From Aspergillus flavus (taxonomy: Eukaryota; Ascomycota; Eurotiomycetes; Eurotiales; Aspergillaceae), in the NCBI RefSeq assembly GCF_009017415.1, contig NC_092404.1:868001-932000 (forward strand): 64,000 nt of DNA, written 5' to 3'. Below are positions 58,577-64,000 of this stretch, one piece after another. The translations under genes were made by a program, and so were the position numbers. Numbering within the stretch: the first letter of the stretch is position 1; each line of letters opens with the position of its first letter. The notes below the pieces were generated by a model. That model was not told the origin of the DNA, ran no database searches, and worked only from the letters and a program-made list of their open reading frames with translations.

Positions 58577-59351
58577 GCTTGGATGCCAGGGATTGACCCG
58601 CGCGGCGGTATTCCCCGAATCCATGGTGGCACGTTTACGTTCGGCGGTCTGTGAGAGAAAGCTCCTCTAACACAACAACGGAAGAATGAGTAGTATATCT
58701 ACTCTGTGGGGCTTGACTTCGTGCGTGAGGCCCAGATTTTCGTATGTTCGTCGTGGTTGCAACTCTGCACTTCCTGTCCCAGCCACCCTGTACGCTCGTG
58801 ATCATTGTCAGTTGTGACATAAAAAGGTTCCAAACGCGGAAGAAATGGAGAAGCACGAAGAGAAAGAAAAAAGACTGAGGTCCTGGGCCTAAGCGAGATA
58901 CAGGAATACTTTAAAAGTTCCCCACTATTTTTGTGCGCATACAAAGCAATGCCCCTGCCGATATGTAGCCCATTGGATATTATTTGAAAATCTATGCCTC
59001 ATGTATGTTAGCATAATCAGGGTGAGAATTGAAGTTCGACGGTGCGATCGACGATCCCGAAATCAGGCTAACCAGATTTGGTTAGGTTTGCGAGCCCATA
59101 GTTTGACAAGCTTCGGCTCATCAATCTGTCCGGAGCAGACAAACATGAAATATCTCGGCGCTGTTTGGCCCATTTCATAATCACAATACAAGTGGACCAT
59201 TCGACGTATTCCATGATACCAAGATGGACTCCATAACCAATGGCCGAGGCAGTGTCCTTCTAGAAGAACCCAATATTCGATATTTGCATTTATAAAGTGT
59301 GAAGCTTAGCTCTGACCGTCTAAATTCATCGAACTTGGTTTTTACGCAAAA
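58577..59351. promoter_or_regulatory. Intergenic upstream of second FAD monooxygenase
   Basis: 775 bp with no credible gene. It should include the MFS 3' region and the monooxygenase promoter. Confidence 0.45.
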
Positions 59352-61418
59352 ATGTCAGACTCAAGCTCAATTCCAACTCCTGCACTCCCTTCTTACAGCC
59401 AAGTGGCTTGCATTGGGGCAGGCGCAAGTGCGATTGCTTTAGGTGCATCACTGAAAAGATGGTACGGTTTAGAAGATATTCGCTTTTTTGAGCGGCAGAC
59501 AGACTACGGTGGAACGTGGCATATCAACACCTATCCAGGTAAGTACGGGTGATATGGTTCAACGTACCATGCTTCATCCGGAACTCACACTCTTTTCAGG
59601 CTGCGCATGCGATGTTCCCAGTGCTCTCTACAGCTTTTCATTTGCTCCCAACGCACAGTGGTCCAAATTGATGCCTTCGCAACAAGAAATCAAATCTTAC
59701 CAGGACGGTGTTGTAGCAACATATGACTTGAAACAGAGGATGACGTTCCGCACGGAGGTCAAACGCTGTGTATGGCGGGATGATGCGTCTCGATGGGTTC
59801 TGTTTCTCCTCAATGTCGAAACTGGAGAAGAATCAACACATGAGTGTCAGGTACTGTTTTCTGCTACCGGTCACTTTGCTGAACCTCGGCCCTGTGAAAT
59901 ACCTGGAGCTTCATCTTTCCAAGGCAACATTATTCATTCCGCCCGATGGGATCATAGTGTCAGTTTAGAGGGCAAAAGAGTTGTAGTCGTCGGGAACGGA
60001 TGTGAGTGGGACGGATCTGTTTCTGTTATGGTTGCCAGCTAACATTAGGCTCTCTCTAGGTACCGCAGCGCAGATTGTACCTGCCATTGTCAAACGGACC
60101 GAACATTTGACACAGATAATTCGGTCCCAACACTGGATCTTCCCAGCAACTAACTTCACCTACCCGAAGATCCTGAAATGGATTTTTGAGTACATCCCTC
60201 TTGCATTAAAACTTCATCGACTGCATATTTTCCTTCTTGCGGAGAACGGCTTCCGGATGTTTCCAATGACAGATAGGGCTGCACGGCTGAGACAGAAGCG
60301 CAGAATAGAGGTTGAGAAGTACATGAAAGAAACAGCGCCGGCAAAATATCATGATATTCTGATTCCAGACTTTGAGATAGGATGCAAGGTGCGTGTAGAT
60401 TGCATGAAATATGGGAACCAAAACGGATAGATACTCATGTCACTAGCGACGGATTTTCGATGACGGATATCTCAAATCGCTCCACAGTGAAAACCTTTCT
60501 CTCACAACAGCCAAGATCCTCGAGATTGTTCCTGAGGGTGTGAGAACTTCTGATGGAATTGTTGCTGCCGATGTCATTGTTTTAGCAACCGGGTTCAAAA
60601 CGAATCAATTTACGCCCTTCATGGAAATTGTGGGGCGTAATGGGAGCCTGGATGACCACTGGAAGAGATACGATGGACCTGAGGCTTACAACTGCTCTGC
60701 AATGAGTGGATTTCCGAACTTCTTCTTGTTATTTGGGCCCAACGCCGGGACTGGTCATACCTCGGCGTTGATGGCTGCAGAAAAGTAAGTTATGAAGAAA
60801 GAATCCAGTGTTATCACCAAGCTAACTTCCTAAAGCTCTGTCAATTACGCGCTTCGTGTACTGAAACCGGTCTTTGAAAAGGGGGCGGACTCCGTTGAGC
60901 TCACACAGGTAGCGGAGGACGAATATTCTCAAAGAGTTCAAGAGGCATTACGAAACCGAGTGTGGAATGCTGGCTGCCAATCGGTAAATTTATTGCAAGT
61001 TTTAAATCCTTTGAAGACATGAAGCACTAATCAGAGATATAGTGGTATCAGAATGATAAAAACTGGAACGCCATGGCTTATCCTTGGTCCCAGGCCTATT
61101 TCTGGTACCGGAGCCTATTCCCAATTAACTCACATTGGAATGTTCGGGTACGATAATCATGGCACTATTTATCCGTTGATAGGAAGAGGCTAATTTAAAT
61201 CCCAGACACGGAACCCCAAAAAGTTTCGGATTGGCAAGTACTGGACGATATTACCCATCATTCTTAGTTTGAGTTTCCTCGCATCCCGCACTGGAAATAC
61301 TTTGGCCATTGGTCCTACGATACTCGACTTTGGCAAGAATATGCTGTCCTCCATACGACATGCTACAATTTCTGGTTTTAAGGAGAGTTTGATCCGTGGA
61401 GCTAAGGGCTTATTTTAG
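59352..61418 (+). CDS. FAD/NADPH monooxygenase, BVMO/FMO type
   Basis: Seven exons: 59352-59538, 59600-60001, 60060-60388, 60447-60784, 60836-60983, 61043-61147 and 61206-61418. All introns are 51-61 nt, and the frame is continuous over 573 aa. The FAD motif is CIGAGASAIALG (GxGxxA/G), and GGTWHINTYPGCACDVPS is typical of the BVMO/FMO superfamily. FQGNIIHSARWD (~169-180) fits FxGxxxHxxxW(D), and VVVGNGCTAAQI is the NADPH-binding motif. ATGFKTNQFTP is the conserved ATG motif near the end. A C-terminal hydrophobic stretch (YWTILPIILSLSFLA) may form a membrane anchor. It should hydroxylate or Baeyer-Villiger-oxidise an unknown substrate. It resembles the 53.5-kb enzyme only in family motifs. Confidence 0.87.
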
Positions 61419-62393
61419 AAGTCGAATTCACCATGTCTCTGAGCGTCCTCAATAGAAAGAGGAAGCAAAGGATTAAGCTGATTGATCCTGGGATTTATTT
61501 ATTATTTGTTACTTTGGCTGTTTTAGAACATTTACTTAGAATTTCATGTCGAACACTTGTATTCAGCCAACATACTCTGAAATAGGATAATACTGAGCTA
61601 CGAAGCAGCAATAGAAGGGTGCATGTTACTGGGTCAGAGACCTTAGAGATACCATAACTATGTTGGATATACTGAATAAGATAATGTCTACCAGTAGATA
61701 TTTAATTTCTGTTATCGTTGCCTCCTCCGAACGTTCTTATTCCAGAGAGCTATGACCCAAACGGAGGTGCCACCTTCAATGGAAGTTATACTTCATCAGC
61801 CGTGGGAAGCCAGGTCGCAAACACCGCTTTGCAAGGCGTGCTGAATACCCTTGCGAGGATACCGGTAATCATAGGTCTGGAAGCGTTATCCTGTTCCCAT
61901 GGTAGATTCCTTGAAGAAAGGCCTCTTGAGCTAATATGCCAGCAAAATACGTGATATGACTAGCGCAGTCTTTCCATTGGTTTTGACTTTAGAACGGAGG
62001 AATTTTACCAGGCCTACTACAATACTAATCAGCCTCGGCTGGACTGATTTATTTTTCCGAGGCATATGTTCGGCATATGGACAGAATGACGAAGAGCAAG
62101 ATATACCTCCAACCATTTATTTCTATATCAAACGGCCTTCGGTGCAACCGCAACTCCGCCCCACCCGGTGGGTTAGTTCCACTCAATAATCGCAGAAGTT
62201 TATTTAGCACACAAAATGATTCGCTGCTGGAATTACATTATTGGAATATCCCTCTGAACAGTGGACTAGGTATACAGCAATGATGCTTCGGCAGTAACCG
62301 AAGGGCCTTTATAGAGTACATCCGGACATCGGTCAGGCACCGAGCCTTTCTGAAAATTATTTTAACCGTGATTCATTTAAGTACCTGAGCAAG
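61419..62393. other. Intergenic, possible gene remnant
   Basis: 975 bp. The frame 61718-61954 has no ATG at its start, but its reading (ESYDPNGGATFNGSYTSSAV) looks coding-like. I do not recognise it, and it ends abruptly. The esterase promoter lies at the right end. Confidence 0.35.
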
Positions 62394-63398
62394 ATGAGTC
62401 CCATTTTCTATTTGAAAGTATATGTTATACGCCTTCTAACTCGCCTATTCGCCTGGCTTGACCGAAGAGGCGGCCCATTGCGACCACCTGGCCCAGATTT
62501 GACAGTAAACATCCCGTCAATACTTTCCGAGTCTAAGGGTTCATTCGATGTGTTCTTCTATTTTCCACCAGGATATGACCGCAACTATCCCAAGGGAAAC
62601 GGTTTTCCAGTCGTTCTCAACTTTCACGGCGGTGGTTATTGCGTCGGACATGCTCGCGACGACGAACGTTTCATTGCCGAGTTGACCTCTCGCGGTGCCG
62701 TTGTTGCAAGTGTCAATTACCGTCGAGCACCCGAGAGTCCATATCCAGTCGCGATCGAAGATTCCTTAGACGCATTGCTTTACATCTGGCGCAATGCAGC
62801 CTCTTTAAATATTGACAAGCATCGAACCGTTCTCGCTGGTTCAAGTGTTGGTGGCCACCTCGCCTTCACTTCCCTTCTCATGCTCTGGAAGCGGATGAAA
62901 GATAAACGCCTCCAAATTGATCCTTCAAATCTGGGAACCGTCAAAGGAATAATGGCTTTTTATCCAGTCATGGATATGACTAAGAGCCGTGCTGAGCGTG
63001 CTCAATCCAACCCGGCATTCTTGGCACTGAAAAAGAAGCCGGCATCCTCTAAAAAGTTCATCGGATCTGTTTTCGACGAGGCTTTCTTCTGGAAACTGAA
63101 AGAAAAGCCAGACAAGGGCTTCATGTACCTCTCTCCCGGGCTTGCGCCTGAGGATTCGCTGAAAGAGGCTTTGCCACCTATCATATCGTTCAAACTTGCG
63201 GGTCTTGACTATCTCTTGAGCGAGGAGAAAGAAGCAGTTCGTCGCCTGGGATTGTTGGGGAAGAAAGTTGACTGTGAAGTTGTGGAAGGGGTTTCCCATT
63301 ATTGGGACCATATGGCAAGAACACCGGAGATGAAGGAACTGAGGGATAAATGCTTGGGAAAGGCTGCGGAGGAGATAGAGCAAATGTGGCAGAGCTGA
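62394..63398 (+). CDS. Alpha/beta hydrolase, hormone-sensitive-lipase (HSL)-type esterase
   Basis: A single exon encodes 334 aa. The first ~25 residues (FYLKVYVIRLLTRLFAWLD) may be an amphipathic or membrane-associated helix. The HSL oxyanion motif NFHGGGYCVGH (~78) and VNYRRAPESPYP are diagnostic. The nucleophile elbow is AGSSVGG (GxSxG; GDSAGG is usual). The catalytic acid is probably the Asp in LAGLDYLL, and the His is in GVSHYWDH. It should hydrolyse short to medium esters or lactones. Lying downstream of two BVMO-type genes, it could open the esters they make, a pairing well known in ketone degradation. That link is inferred from position. Confidence 0.85.
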   Translation: MSPIFYLKVYVIRLLTRLFAWLDRRGGPLRPPGPDLTVNIPSILSESKGSFDVFFYFPPGYDRNYPKGNGFPVVLNFHGGGYCVGHARDDERFIAELTSRGAVVASVNYRRAPESPYPVAIEDSLDALLYIWRNAASLNIDKHRTVLAGSSVGGHLAFTSLLMLWKRMKDKRLQIDPSNLGTVKGIMAFYPVMDMTKSRAERAQSNPAFLALKKKPASSKKFIGSVFDEAFFWKLKEKPDKGFMYLSPGLAPEDSLKEALPPIISFKLAGLDYLLSEEKEAVRRLGLLGKKVDCEVVEGVSHYWDHMARTPEMKELRDKCLGKAAEEIEQMWQS

Positions 63399-64000
63399 AG
63401 TGATGCAGGGATTGGACCTACATTAATACCAAGCACCATACAATTTGATACCTTTGTTCGAAGAATAATACTACTAAGAATTCAATTCTATAGCCATACG
63501 CCAATACTAGCCAGTTTAAGACCTCTCAACAGGGATTTCGACCATTCACCTTCAATGGTTCCCTTAGTACCAGTCCATACGATGTAGGCTTTACTTTATA
63601 GGGGAAATATGAATAAGCGGAGCTGATAGACGAGCTAGATACGATACTGCAATTTACTTTGCCTCCCTCCTACAGTTGATCTATGATGCAAGAGGACGTA
63701 TCCTCAATAGGACTTGGAACCTCAAATACCAGACAGAATATAAAATAATGGTATCTCGAAAACCATATCACAAGAATAGATGGTAGTAATATGCTTCTTT
63801 TTAAGATTACAGTTGGTATATCCATCTTCGCGACCAGAAACAGGTAGATAAATTAAGATCCACATAAAAACCTGTAGTCAGTAGCAAAAATTAAGCCTTT
63901 GAGGGAAAAGCACAACCTTCAGCTAGACTTGATTAAATTAGTCTCTGTTTAGGATCGCGGCCGCTAAATTGTGGAGCAGCGGGGTATTATTCTTCACAAC
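63399..64000. other. Right edge, no gene seen
   Basis: 602 bp after the esterase stop. It is AT-rich with only short open frames and should include the esterase 3' end. A gene may begin beyond the window. Confidence 0.4.

Overview
This window comes from a filamentous ascomycete, most likely an Aspergillus or close Eurotiales relative. Genes carry several short introns (about 50-105 nt) with GTRNGT donors, CTRAY-like branch sites and YAG acceptors. Intergenic regions are long, promoters are CT-rich, and the gene order farA / cystathionine beta-lyase matches my recollection of A. nidulans (AN7050/AN7051). Every exon boundary given here was deduced by hand from splice signals plus frame continuity. 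No similarity search was run, so family names rest on recognised motifs.

Layout. (1) 0-10.5 kb, accessory, all on the minus strand: a small secreted six-cysteine protein, an alpha/beta hydrolase, a secreted GH79 beta-glucuronidase-like enzyme, and a decayed aminoglycoside-phosphotransferase-fold (APH) pseudogene. (2) 11.3-21.7 kb, conserved housekeeping: an intracellular LysM protein, the Msp1 AAA ATPase, a Csm1/Pcs1 monopolin subunit (divergent from msp1 over 377 bp) and the GPI ethanolamine phosphate transferase Mcd4. (3) 21.7-40.3 kb, conserved: the fatty-acid regulator FarA, cystathionine beta-lyase, a mitochondrial-carrier-like membrane protein, a Tda10-like P-loop kinase, the peroxisomal multifunctional beta-oxidation protein FoxA (C-terminal AKL), and a membrane-inserted RBR-type E3 ligase. 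FarA and a probable target, foxA, are about 6 kb apart, and a CCGAGG (FarA core motif) lies in the foxA promoter. (4) 40.6-52.3 kb, accessory and decaying: a GMC oxidoreductase C-terminal relic butted directly against an NRPS-like (A-T-R) gene that carries an in-frame stop, an aquaporin with an NPV box, an AT-rich island, an F-box/ankyrin gene with an in-frame stop, and a small F-box protein. (5) 53.5-63.4 kb, a plus-strand metabolic cluster: a Baeyer-Villiger monooxygenase (BVMO), a siderophore-transporter-like MFS, a second FAD monooxygenase with a BVMO fingerprint, and an HSL-type esterase.

How the genes fit together. FarA and FoxA belong to fatty-acid catabolism. Region 5 has the parts for a ketone-to-ester-to-acid/alcohol route (BVMO oxidation, then esterase hydrolysis) with a membrane exporter or importer. 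This is the best candidate for an undescribed pathway in the window, although no backbone synthase is present. Regions 1 and 4 show several nearly full-length genes disabled by one or a few point lesions, while all core genes are intact, which points to recent decay of accessory content.
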